From positions 310,001-374,000 of the forward strand of contig NZ_JBLWZP010000003.1 in assembly GCF_048266365.1 (NCBI RefSeq): a stretch of 64,000 nucleotides of DNA, in the 5' to 3' direction. This DNA is from Galbibacter sp048266365 (GTDB taxonomy: Bacteria > Bacteroidota > Bacteroidia > Flavobacteriales > Flavobacteriaceae). This document shows, piece after piece, positions 37,218 to 45,384 of the stretch. The translations under genes and the position numbers were made by a program. The notes below the pieces were generated by a model, which searched no databases, was not told the origin of the DNA, and saw only the letters and a program-made list of their open reading frames with translations. The first letter of the stretch is position 1, and every line of letters starts with the position of its first letter.

Positions 37218-37545
37218 GGTTATGCCCTTAACGCGTCCAAGTTAACCAATCGAATTGAAATTTTTTAATTTTCAATAATTTAAACCTTAATCAAATGAGC
37301 AGATCAACGTTGACCACCTCAACGAAGTAGTGTCTATTTTACAACTAAACAACCCAAAGAATAACCTGTTGTAGTTCGCGATTTTTTATTCACCACGCCT
37401 TTACTTTTAGTTTGAAAACATAAAATCATAAAATAAAGTGTATAGGAAAAAGCAAGCTATATCACAAACAAAAAGCATTGATGATTTGATGATTTGATGA
37501 TTTAAATTATAAATTTACATCATACTAATTGTAAAAATCCAATTC
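37218..37545. other. Divergent intergenic region: sensor promoter and Xre/RES promoter
   Basis: 328 bases between the fructan sensor gene (left) and the toxin-antitoxin operon (right). It holds one GTTGTAGTT copy (37368-37376) and three tandem GATGATTT copies (37480-37503). No gene. Confidence 0.6.
37480..37503 (+). repeat. Three perfect tandem copies of an 8-mer, GATGATTT
   Basis: Three head-to-tail copies with no mismatch, 42 bases before the antitoxin start codon. They are placed where the autoregulatory operator of a Xre/RES operon would lie. They could also be slipped-strand repeats that change promoter spacing. Confidence 0.75.
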
Positions 37546-38010
37546 ATGGGAGGCGATGTAAAAAAAAGAACTAAGAAAACCACTCAGGGGCAGAATACTC
37601 CAAAGTTTTCTCCTTCATGGTTAGTATATAACTCTAAACGTGTACCTGGGTTTCAATTAGAATTAATTTCGAGAATAAAAACAGGAGTTAAAAAGGAGGA
37701 CTGGAAAACACTCATTTCTGTGTTGGGAGCAACAGAAAAAGAATTTGAAGATATCTTACCTTCCTCTATAAGCAGTATGCACAAGAAAGACATTTATAGC
37801 CGTGCAACATCGGAAAGAATATATCAAATTTCCAGGCTGTTCGGCTTGGGATATGAAAGTTTTGACACCCCTGAAGACTTTAAAAGTTGGTTAGACACTC
37901 CTTCAAAAGCGCTGGGAAACCAAAAACCTTTTGATTTATTAGACAGTAGCTTTGGATTTGAATTGGTGGAAAATGAAATTATAAGAATACAATATAATGT
38001 TTATAGCTAA
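37546..38010 (+). CDS. Xre/MbcA/ParS-type antitoxin (DUF2384) of a RES/Xre pair
   Basis: 154-residue antitoxin with an N-terminal helical DNA-binding region and a C-terminal DUF2384 toxin-binding domain (about 95-150: ERIYQISRLFGLGYESFDTPEDFKSWLDTPSKALGNQKP, read as helix then the conserved W-L-x-x-P-x-x-x-L-G box). It ends with the short C-terminal tail (IIRIQYNVYS) that inserts into the toxin active site in known Xre-RES complexes. It lies 8 bases before the RES gene. Autorepression is expected. Confidence 0.88.
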   Translation: MGGDVKKRTKKTTQGQNTPKFSPSWLVYNSKRVPGFQLELISRIKTGVKKEDWKTLISVLGATEKEFEDILPSSISSMHKKDIYSRATSERIYQISRLFGLGYESFDTPEDFKSWLDTPSKALGNQKPFDLLDSSFGFELVENEIIRIQYNVYS

Positions 38011-38018
38011 TTATACTT

Positions 38019-38495
38019 ATGATTGTATATCGCGTAGCCAACAAAAAATATAAGGGTGTTACACTGTCAGGAATAGCAGCTGAAAAAGTAGGTGGGAGGT
38101 GGAATGAATTAGGGACTCGGGCCGTATATTGCTCTGAAAATATTTCATTAGCACTTTTAGAAAATTACGTCCATTCAGATAACATCAATAACCTTTCGAA
38201 AGACATTTTAATAGCCAAAATAGAATTTCCAGACGATTTCACCATTAACAACTTAATAACGCTACCAGAGCGCTGGAACCACTATCCCTATTCTTCGAAA
38301 ACAACACAAATATTTTCAAAATTTGCTAAAGACAATGGTTTTTTTGGATTAAAAGTCCCCTCCACCATAGTACCTTTAGAAGATAATATCATTCTTAACC
38401 CTCTCTATAAAGATTTCGGAAAAGTTGAAATCATTGAATTTATAGATTTACCGGTTGATCAACGATTGAAAACAGCAGAGCGACTGAAAAAATAA
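38019..38495 (+). CDS. RES-domain toxin, NAD+ phosphorylase
   Basis: 158-residue RES-family toxin. The defining residues are visible: the early Arg in YRVANKKY, GGRWNELGTRAVYCSENISLAL (Arg and Ser-containing R-E-S core, with Tyr before it) and PLEDNIILNP near the C-terminus. RES toxins degrade NAD+ by phosphorolysis or hydrolysis and stop growth. It is paired with the DUF2384 antitoxin upstream in a two-gene operon. Complete length, no damage. Confidence 0.9.
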   Translation: MIVYRVANKKYKGVTLSGIAAEKVGGRWNELGTRAVYCSENISLALLENYVHSDNINNLSKDILIAKIEFPDDFTINNLITLPERWNHYPYSSKTTQIFSKFAKDNGFFGLKVPSTIVPLEDNIILNPLYKDFGKVEIIEFIDLPVDQRLKTAERLKK

Positions 38496-38567
38496 TGTAC
38501 TAGTATATTATACAAGGCCTGTTGAAGTTTTTCTTACAGCATTTCTTAAACCAAAAGCAAACAAAGT

Positions 38568-38586
38568 GGTGCACCATTAGTGCACC
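38568..38586. repeat. GGTGCAC-N5-GTGCACC inverted repeat
   Basis: Seven-base arms with a 5-base spacer, each arm containing the palindrome GTGCAC, between the RES toxin and the XRE gene. It could be an operator or a weak terminator. No T-run is present. Confidence 0.5.
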
Positions 38587-38708
38587 GCATTCTCTTCTAC
38601 ACCTCTAGATTTAAGGAAAGTTACATGCTGCGGTTCTTTTGCGGCTCAGCTTGAAAATCAATATATAAAATTTAACATAATTACGATGAATTTTTAAACA
38701 TACCTCCT

Positions 38709-38716
38709 TATATTTG
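38709..38716 (+). promoter_or_regulatory. Candidate -7 element of the XRE/RhuM-Fido operon
   Basis: TATATTTG fits TAnnTTTG, 42 bases before the xre start codon. The -33 element is not clear. Confidence 0.4.
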
Positions 38717-38758
38717 ACCTATATTGTCAAGTTAAATTAATAAAGCCGTATTTAACAA

Positions 38759-39076
38759 ATGAAAAAACACAAATTGATAGGCGAACTACTTCGTGAAAAA
38801 AGGGAAGAAAAAGGATTGCTTTTAAGACACGTTTCTGCAGAATTGGATATTGACACAGCTATACTTAGTAAAATTGAAAGAAGCGTGCGAAAAGCAACTA
38901 AAGAACAGATATTAAAACTGGCAGAAATTCTTAATTTGAATAAAGAAGATTTACTTGTTCAATATTTGAGCGAAAGAATTCTCTATGAAATAAAAGATGA
39001 AGAACTCGGGGAGAAAGCCCTTAAAGTAGCAGAGCAGAAAATAAAATATATTAATAAACAGAACAGCGGCAAATGA
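38759..39076 (+). CDS. XRE family helix-turn-helix regulator
   Basis: 105-residue protein whose N-terminal 65 residues form an XRE/Cro helix-turn-helix (LLREKREEKGLLLRHVSAEL, then DTAILSKIERSVRKATKEQI). The basic helical C-terminal part is of unknown role. Its stop overlaps the start of the RhuM-Fido gene (ATGA), so the two are translated together. It is a candidate antitoxin or autorepressor for that gene. A controller of a restriction or methylation gene would be the alternative reading, but none is nearby. Confidence 0.85.
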   Translation: MKKHKLIGELLREKREEKGLLLRHVSAELDIDTAILSKIERSVRKATKEQILKLAEILNLNKEDLLVQYLSERILYEIKDEELGEKALKVAEQKIKYINKQNSGK

Positions 39077-40038
39077 TGAAGAACCAGATTGAAATATATC
39101 AAGCCATTGATGGTCAGACTCAAGTTGAAGTAACGTTCGATCATGACACGGTATGGCTTAATCGAAAGCAATTAGCTCAATTGTTTGGGCGTGATATTAA
39201 AACTATCGGGAAACACATTAACAATGTCTTTGACGAGGAAGAACTGGATAAAGATTCAGTTGTCGCAAATTTTGCGACAACTGCAATTGATAATAAGATA
39301 TATCAAGTAGACCATTACAATCTAGATGTTATTATTTCAGTTGGATATCGCGTAAAATCCCGACAGGGCACCGAATTCCGTCAATGGGCAACTCAACGCT
39401 TAAAAGAATATCTGGTACAAGGCTACGTTATTAATGAAAAACGATTAGCTCAGAAACAGCAAGAAGTTCAGACCCTGAAAGATGGTATTCGCATTTTAAG
39501 CCGAGCAATCGAGGGAAAAATAGAGAAGACAGAATTGGATTGGTTAGAGCATTTTGCCAAAGGCTTAGAGTTATTGGATGATTATGACCATGAACAGCTG
39601 GATGATAAAGGGCTGACCAAACGCTCAGCTAATTACCCTGAATCAGCCGATTACGAAAAGATTATCGATGTGATGAGGGCAGAATTTAATTCTACAATCT
39701 TCGGTAAAGAAAAGGACGGAAGTTTCCAAAGTGCGATTGCGCAAATATCCAAAGGATTCGGCGAAGAAGATTTCTATCCCTCTTTAGAGGAAAAGGCAGC
39801 TACATTATTGTATTTGATTGTGAAAAATCACGGCTTTGTTGATGGAAACAAACGTATAGCAGCTGCATGCTTTCTGCTCTTTTTGGAAAAAAATAATCTG
39901 TTGTACACTCAAAATCGAAAGCCCATTGTAAGTAACGAAGCGCTTGCGAGTCTTACTTTGTTCGTAGCCACTAGTAAACCTGATGAAATGGAAACGGTAA
40001 AGAAACTTATTATTAGTGTGCTAAACAGAAACCAGTAA
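39073..40038 (+). CDS. RhuM domain fused to a Fic/Doc (Fido) domain
   Basis: 321-residue two-domain protein. The first about 125 residues are RhuM (virulence protein) sequence: VWLNRKQLAQLFGRDIKTI, VVANFATTA and YNLDVIISVGYRVKS. The C-terminal half is a Fido domain with the catalytic loop H253-GFVDGNKR-261. The second Gly of the AMP-transferase motif (HPFxxGNGR) is replaced by Lys, as in Doc kinases. This suggests a Doc-like phosphotransferase acting on a translation factor or other target. It is coupled to the XRE gene upstream, arguing for a toxin-antitoxin arrangement. The target is unknown. Confidence 0.85.
   Translation: MMKNQIEIYQAIDGQTQVEVTFDHDTVWLNRKQLAQLFGRDIKTIGKHINNVFDEEELDKDSVVANFATTAIDNKIYQVDHYNLDVIISVGYRVKSRQGTEFRQWATQRLKEYLVQGYVINEKRLAQKQQEVQTLKDGIRILSRAIEGKIEKTELDWLEHFAKGLELLDDYDHEQLDDKGLTKRSANYPESADYEKIIDVMRAEFNSTIFGKEKDGSFQSAIAQISKGFGEEDFYPSLEEKAATLLYLIVKNHGFVDGNKRIAAACFLLFLEKNNLLYTQNRKPIVSNEALASLTLFVATSKPDEMETVKKLIISVLNRNQ
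39257..39283. repeat. 13-bp perfect inverted repeat inside the RhuM-Fido gene
   Basis: CAGTTGTCGCAAA-T-TTTGCGACAACTG with a one-base centre, in the codons for SVVANFATTA. This peptide is conserved in RhuM proteins, so coding constraint may explain part of it. Confidence 0.7.
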
Positions 40039-40466
40039 ATAAACCAGAGATTTTCTGTACATCATTTGCACATCTCTGTCTGTATAACTATCTGCGTATT
40101 AATGTGTATTCACCTATTGCATCGGGAAATGGACAGTCATTTTTTTGACCCCATTTGACATTAATTGATTGTAATACAATTTAGACTTTCCTGCTTTTTT
40201 GAATGAGCTCTCTATCTCATCTACTGAATAGCTTACTTTCATTAAAGTTTCCATTTTTCGTTACTGCTTTTAGATGTTTTATGATATTTTGTTCTACTCT
40301 AAATAGCAAAAATGGAAAAGGTAACCTGGGAAATTAAACCAAGGTGTAGAATTGTTTTTAGTTTTTGGTAATTTGTGAGAGAATTAAAATGTTGAGTTTT
40401 AATTTATAAAACAGATATCCTAGTAGTTGTATATAGAAGATTTATTTTTACATCAAATCGCTGATA
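40039..40466. other. Intergenic region with a 46-codon minus-strand frame
   Basis: About 430 bases. On the minus strand 40114-40254 encodes METLMKVSYSVDEIESSFKK, continuing to HFPMQ and a stop. The composition is protein-like, and it could be a small gene or a broken one. I do not recognise it. The rest is AT-rich. Confidence 0.35.
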
Positions 40467-41770
40467 ATGTCTGAAACAGAATAGAATACAAAGAAAAATT
40501 AACCCGAGACCTGGATTTGGAAAAGGAAGTAATTGCTTTTCTCAATTATCTTGAAGGTGAGTTAATATATATTGGCATTGATAAGCATGGGAAAATACTT
40601 GGCGTAGGTGATATAGACGGTGATATGCTTAAAATAAAAGACCGTATCAAAAACAATATTGCTCCTTCTGCTATGGGCTTATTCGATGTAGTGGCAGAGG
40701 AACGTGATGGCAAAAATATTATCAAAATTATTATAGCCGGTGGTAGTGAGAAGCCCTATTTCAAAAAGAAATATGGCATGACTGAAAAAGGCTGTTTTAT
40801 TCGTGTTGGTACTGCTGCCGAGCCCATGATACAAAAAATAATTGATGACCTCTTTGCAAAACGTGTTCGGAATTCTTTAAGTAAAATACGATCCAACAGG
40901 CAAGAACTAACCTTTGAGCAATTAAAGATATTCTACCAAGAAAGAGGTACCCCTTTAAACAAAAATTTCCCCATTAATTTAGAGCTTCTAACTGAAAACA
41001 AAAAATTAAATTATGTAGCTTATTTAATGGCTGATGAAAACGGTAACTCCATAAAATTGGCAAAATATAGTGGAAACAATAGGGTTGACCTAATCGAGAA
41101 TCAAGAGTATGGTTATTGCTCCATAATAAAAGCTACAAACAATATCCTCAACAGATTAGAAGTGGAAAACACCACCCGTACCAAGATTACTCCTAAGGAG
41201 CGTATAAGTAAACGTTTATGGAATCCGGTAGCGTTGAGGGAAGCTGTTCTTAATGCCATAATTCATAATGACTATACCACTGAAGCTCCCCCAAAGTTTG
41301 AAATATTTGATGATAGGATCGAGATCACGTCTATAGGAGGTCTGCCAAATGGTTTAAGCCAAGAAGATTTCTTCGAAGGCTATTCCATTCAAAGGAACAA
41401 AGGTATTATGCGTATTTATAAGGATCTTGAACTGGTGGAACAATTAGGTTCTGGTGTTCCCAGGATTCTGGATGCATACGATAAAGATTGTTTTAAGTTT
41501 TCTGATAATTTTTTACGGATAACCTTCCCAAAATCTATAAGTGGTGCAATAAGTGGTGCAATAAGTGGTGCAATAGAAAGTTTAACCGAAAGACAGGTAG
41601 AAATCTTAGAATTAATAAAGGAAAACAACAAGATAGCTTACCGGGAGGTTGCCCAACGATTAGAAATAAACAATTCTGCTGTACAAGCACATTTCAACAC
41701 TCTAAAGGAAAAAGGCATCATCAAAAGAATCGGAGGTACTAGAGGATATTGGGAAGTTTTAAAAAGATAA
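40467..41770 (+). CDS. AlbA_2 / RecG-like ATP-binding regulator, apparent 5' frameshift
   Basis: About 417 residues from an internal TTG at 40517. The family N-terminus (NRIEYKEKLTRDLDLEKEVIAF) lies in the same frame just upstream, but its ATG at 40467 is out of phase by one base: ATG-TCT-GAA needs one more A before ACAGAATAG. Domains are an AlbA_2 nucleic-acid/ATP-binding domain (about 1-110), the RecG-like C-terminal ATPase region (HATPase_c_4 type: LREAVLNAIIHNDY and LVEQLGSGVPRI), a linker of three ISGA repeats, and a winged helix. Such proteins may act as transcription regulators or defence factors. Confidence 0.8.
41537..41575 (+). repeat. In-frame 12-bp tandem repeat encoding ISGA
   Basis: Three perfect copies of ATAAGTGGTGCA plus a partial fourth lie in the linker between the ATPase region and the winged helix of the AlbA_2 protein. 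The remnant at 12 kb carries a different 4-residue repeat (SEQV/TEQV) at the same position. Confidence 0.85.
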
Positions 41771-41900
41771 AGTCCATCATAATTGAAATGTACAAAGCCT
41801 ACGGGTACTGCCCGCAGTTCTACATCGAGAGTTGGTAAACTTGAAGAGGAGGAGAAATTAATTTAATAGAAGAATCGTATTTAAGAGCATCATATTAATA

Positions 41901-43133
41901 ATGACCAAAGACCAACTTATAGCAAAATTAGCCGATCTGGAATGGGAAGGCTTTGAGGTAAAAGCCGCTAAAGGAGGATTGCCAAAAGACACATGGGAAA
42001 CCGTTTCGGCTTTTTCCAATACCTCAGGAGGATGGCTGTTGTTTGGTATTAAACAAAATAGGGGGAGGTATGAAATACAAGGACTCAACAATCCTGAAAA
42101 AATTGAACAGGATATTTTACACACCATTCGTTCGGGTAAGTTTAATGTATTTGTGCCTACCCAACAGGTAAAGTATAATATAGATGGTAAAACAGTCTTG
42201 GCAGTTTATGTGCCGGCATCAAAAAACAAGCCAGTATATTACAACAGCCTTCAAAATAGCTATATCCGTAGGGGAAGTTCAGATCAACGAGCTACCAAAG
42301 AAGAAACTGATACGATGTCCCGCGACCAAACTTTTGAAACCAAAACCTCAGAATTAGCTCCCAATACCTCTAAGGCAGACTTGCACACTACATCATTAAA
42401 TGAGTACCGAGATTATATGGCACGCTTTAACCCTAATGTTAGCTATATCCGTTTTGATGAAGATGAATTCTTAACCAAACTGCGTATTGTTGATAAGGGA
42501 CAATTAACCTATGCTGGTTTACTTTTTTTAGGGGAACGTGATTGTATTGAAAAGCATTTCCCAGATTTTAGGATCGACCTGCTCGAAATCCCGGGAACCA
42601 CCATCACAGATACTACAACCGGTTACACTTTTCGGTTAGATGAATTTGAAAACCTTTGGGATTATTATTTTGCCTGTTTTCAACGATTAAAACAAAAAGT
42701 GGATGTAGTATATCAAATAACCAGTCAGGGCTTTGGTCAAGAGATTTCACCTGGTTTAGAAGCTATTCGCGAAAGTCTGGTTAATATGTTAATGCATGCT
42801 GATTACTTTACTCCAGCACACTCACGTATCCGCATTTTTACCAACCATATCGAGTTTTACAATCCAGGTGGATTACCCAAACCCTTAGAAGAATTAAAGT
42901 CCAAAAATTTATCATTACCCCGCAACCCACTTATTTCAAAATTATTTCGGATAGTTCGCTTAGCCGAAAATGCCGGCTATGGCATTGACAAAATCGAAAC
43001 CAACTGGGAGCAATATAATCATACAGCACCCGAGTACGATATTAGTTTTGATTCCACCATTATAAAACTCTATTTACAAAAAGTAGAAGCTGGAGCCAAA
43101 ACTTCGGAGAAACCTCAAGAACAAGCCAGCTAA
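41901..43133 (+). CDS. AlbA_2 / Schlafen-type ATP-binding protein
   Basis: 410-residue protein. The N-terminal AlbA_2 domain (about 10-125) reads EWEGFEVKAAKGGLPKDTW, SAFSNTSGGWLLFGIKQ and YIRRGSSDQRATKEE, which is the Schlafen/AlbA core. The C-terminal HATPase_c_4-like half has AIRESLVNMLMHADYF and AENAGYGIDKIET. It is intact and in the same direction as the frameshifted paralogue, 130 bases downstream. Proteins of this type occur often near mobile elements. Function unknown; nucleic-acid binding is inferred from the AlbA-like fold. Confidence 0.85.
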   Translation: MTKDQLIAKLADLEWEGFEVKAAKGGLPKDTWETVSAFSNTSGGWLLFGIKQNRGRYEIQGLNNPEKIEQDILHTIRSGKFNVFVPTQQVKYNIDGKTVLAVYVPASKNKPVYYNSLQNSYIRRGSSDQRATKEETDTMSRDQTFETKTSELAPNTSKADLHTTSLNEYRDYMARFNPNVSYIRFDEDEFLTKLRIVDKGQLTYAGLLFLGERDCIEKHFPDFRIDLLEIPGTTITDTTTGYTFRLDEFENLWDYYFACFQRLKQKVDVVYQITSQGFGQEISPGLEAIRESLVNMLMHADYFTPAHSRIRIFTNHIEFYNPGGLPKPLEELKSKNLSLPRNPLISKLFRIVRLAENAGYGIDKIETNWEQYNHTAPEYDISFDSTIIKLYLQKVEAGAKTSEKPQEQAS

Positions 43134-43414
43134 CAGTGATTTGATTATAAATCCGTTAACCGTTGACTATGAAAATTTCAAAATCTATATCGCAGAAAAT
43201 TTTGATCTTTCACCAGAAAAAGTTCAGGAACTCTTCAACCCATCCTTTGCACAAGAGAAACGTTCATCCTCTTACCCGTCATGCAAAGGAGTCCTTAATG
43301 ACCTATCTATCCCTATGCTACAACGGCCATTCGAGATAGCTCTTTTTGCTGTTCTTCAAAACCAAAGACTTGACTTCCCCGGTTCCCTTAAAGCGGTAAA
43401 TCAAACCCTGTAGC
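43134..43414 (+). other. Short open frame after the AlbA_2 gene, probably not a gene
   Basis: A TTG-initiated 90-codon frame starts at 43141. Its first third reads like protein (ENFKIYIAENFDLSPEKVQ), but the rest does not match any family I know, and it ends directly against the oxidoreductase tail that follows. It is probably a recombined scrap. Confidence 0.3.
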
Positions 43415-43486
43415 TTATTGGAATACAAAACTGGTGATGAAAACTTCTACGGTAAAATAGGAATAAAGGTTGAAAAAGAAGTATAA
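43415..43486 (+). pseudogene. C-terminal remnant of a zinc-type alcohol dehydrogenase
   Basis: Encodes LLEYKTGDENFYGKIGIKVE plus KEV and a stop, nearly identical to the C-terminus of the intact gene ending at 46359 (LLEYKTGDEDFYGKIGIEIE). Only 23 codons remain. It marks a past duplication or replacement within the oxidoreductase cluster. The following 240 bases contain one more protein-like tail (ending HFITVGIMMAARIILAAQ, stop near 43695) that I cannot assign. Confidence 0.75.
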
Positions 43487-43728
43487 CACGTTTTTTAATA
43501 CACAACAATGACCTCCTCTACCCTGGTTCCATCATGGAGAAAACAGGACCAGATTACCTTATAGGGCATTAGAATTAAAATTATGAAGAAGCTCTATTCA
43601 ATTATAATGGGCTGGGAAACAAATCCGTACATTTCATTACCGTTGGTATCATGATGGCAGCCAGGATCATCCTTGCTGCCCAAGCTAACAAATAAATTCA
43701 ATTTCAAAACAAATAAAAAACAATAAAA

Positions 43729-44664
43729 ATGAAAGCAATTGTATTACAGACACCAGGTGGTGCAGAAAACTTAGTTATTCAAGACGTGGACAGACCGGTC
43801 ATCAAGTCCGGAGAAGTATTGGTAAAGGTCAAGGCGATAAGTATCAATCCTGTCGATGTAAAAACCCGTAATGGGAAAGGAATATATGGTCGGATAAAGG
43901 ACGAACAGCCCCTTGTTTTGGGGTGGGATATCTCAGGTATTGTTGTAGAGAGTCAGGATGCCAAATTTCAAATTGGCGACGAAGTGTTCGGAATGGTAAA
44001 CTTTCCCCAGCATGGAAGGGCGTATGCGGAATACGTAGCGGCTCCTGCATCGCATTTGGCTCTTAAACCTCAAAACATTTCCCATGAAAAGGCCGCCGCA
44101 GCAACCCTGGTTGCATTGACCGCTTGGCAGGCTCTTGTCACAAATGCCAATGTCCGAAAAGGTCAGAAAGTACTTATCCATGCCGCTTCGGGAGGAGTGG
44201 GACATATCGCGGTTCAAATTGCAAAGTATTTGGGAGCCACGGTGATCGGGACCTCCTCTGTAAAAAACAGGGATTTTGTATTGGGTTTGGGTGCTGACGG
44301 ACACATTGATTATCGTGGCTACGACTGGACTGCACACCCAAGGGAATTTGATTTTGTCCTCGATACCATTGGTGGTGATAATATAGATCACTCCCTTGAA
44401 GTAACCAAGGCAGGCGGAAGCATCATCAGCATCCCTACAGGGTTAAATGAGGAAGTCACCTCAAAGGCCGCTGCCAAAGGAGTAATAGGTTACTTCATCC
44501 TGGTGCAATCCCATGGTGGGGACATGGAACAGATTGCATCCCTTTTGGAAAAAGAGATCCTAAAACCAACTATTTTCAAAACGTATAGTTTCGATCGGAT
44601 GCAAGAAGCCCATTTACAGCAAGAGACCGGTAGAACTGTTGGGAAACTGATCATTACCCCATAA
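43729..44664 (+). CDS. NADP-dependent oxidoreductase (quinone-reductase-like MDR)
   Basis: 311-residue medium-chain dehydrogenase/reductase. It has an N-terminal GroES-like domain (SINPVDVKTRNG, LGWDISGIVVE, GDEVFGMV) and a Rossmann domain with HAASGGVGHIAVQIAK and a KAGGSIISI segment. It lacks the zinc-binding Cys cluster of true alcohol dehydrogenases, as in quinone reductases (zeta-crystallin-like). Substrate unknown. It lies beside a paralogue at 45385 and the tail of a third copy at 43415. Confidence 0.9.
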   Translation: MKAIVLQTPGGAENLVIQDVDRPVIKSGEVLVKVKAISINPVDVKTRNGKGIYGRIKDEQPLVLGWDISGIVVESQDAKFQIGDEVFGMVNFPQHGRAYAEYVAAPASHLALKPQNISHEKAAAATLVALTAWQALVTNANVRKGQKVLIHAASGGVGHIAVQIAKYLGATVIGTSSVKNRDFVLGLGADGHIDYRGYDWTAHPREFDFVLDTIGGDNIDHSLEVTKAGGSIISIPTGLNEEVTSKAAAKGVIGYFILVQSHGGDMEQIASLLEKEILKPTIFKTYSFDRMQEAHLQQETGRTVGKLIITP

Positions 44665-45384
44665 CATTGGAATTTATGAGTGTACATAAATCAGACCATG
44701 GGGTGCCCAGAACAATCAAAAAACTACTCCTTACCATTTGGAGTGGGCTTATGCCCTCCCTTAAAAAAAGACAGGAGAAATACACGGTGGATTTTACAAA
44801 TCAGCCCTTTGGAGGACTCACAGTCAAGCTCTAAAAACGCTTTGTTTGACACTTCAAGTCCTTTAATCATGGATGACGGATGGACAACAATAACAAGGCG
44901 AGATGGAAGATTTTTTAAAAATTTTTACCATTGAAAAAGGAAATCTTCAAAACGAAATTGAGAATACGTAGCCATCTCTAAAAATCATAATTCAATTTCA
45001 AAATCCCTATTATTTCTATGAATAATATAACGCATGGCTAGGGCTTACATTTCAAAATGAATAATGATACTAAAACGCTAAGAGTAAAGTACTATTTCTT
45101 AAATATTAGAAAAATACTGTAATTAAGAACTATAATAAACACTTATTTACATTTAAAACACTGTGTACTAATGATTTATTGATTCGGCACAGAATTCGTT
45201 AACAATAAGACGTGTTAGTATTTCAGCGATATCAAATTTTACTATAAAGAGCACTGAATTAGTGACATGTAAGGCGGCCTTATCTAAATAATTAACGGTC
45301 TAAAACATGATTAATTAGAGATCAAAATTTCTCAAAGCAATATTTTTCAACCTTTTTAATTTAACATTTTTAAATAAAACACAT
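44665..45384. other. 720-base gap between two oxidoreductase genes
   Basis: It contains a 52-codon frame (44676-44834, starting MSVHKSDHGVPRTIKKLLL) and an overlapping longer frame in another phase. Neither resembles a known family. The remaining sequence up to 45384 is AT-rich, with many short stops, and holds nothing I can name. Confidence 0.35.

Noticed and set aside
41537..41575. Tandem 12-mers considered as a CRISPR-like or iteron array
   Set aside because: The repeats are in frame, adjacent without spacers and inside a coding linker.
44680..44934. 84-codon open frame between the two oxidoreductases
   Set aside because: No family resemblance, odd composition (many Pro, Ser and Arg), overlapped by another frame of equal quality.
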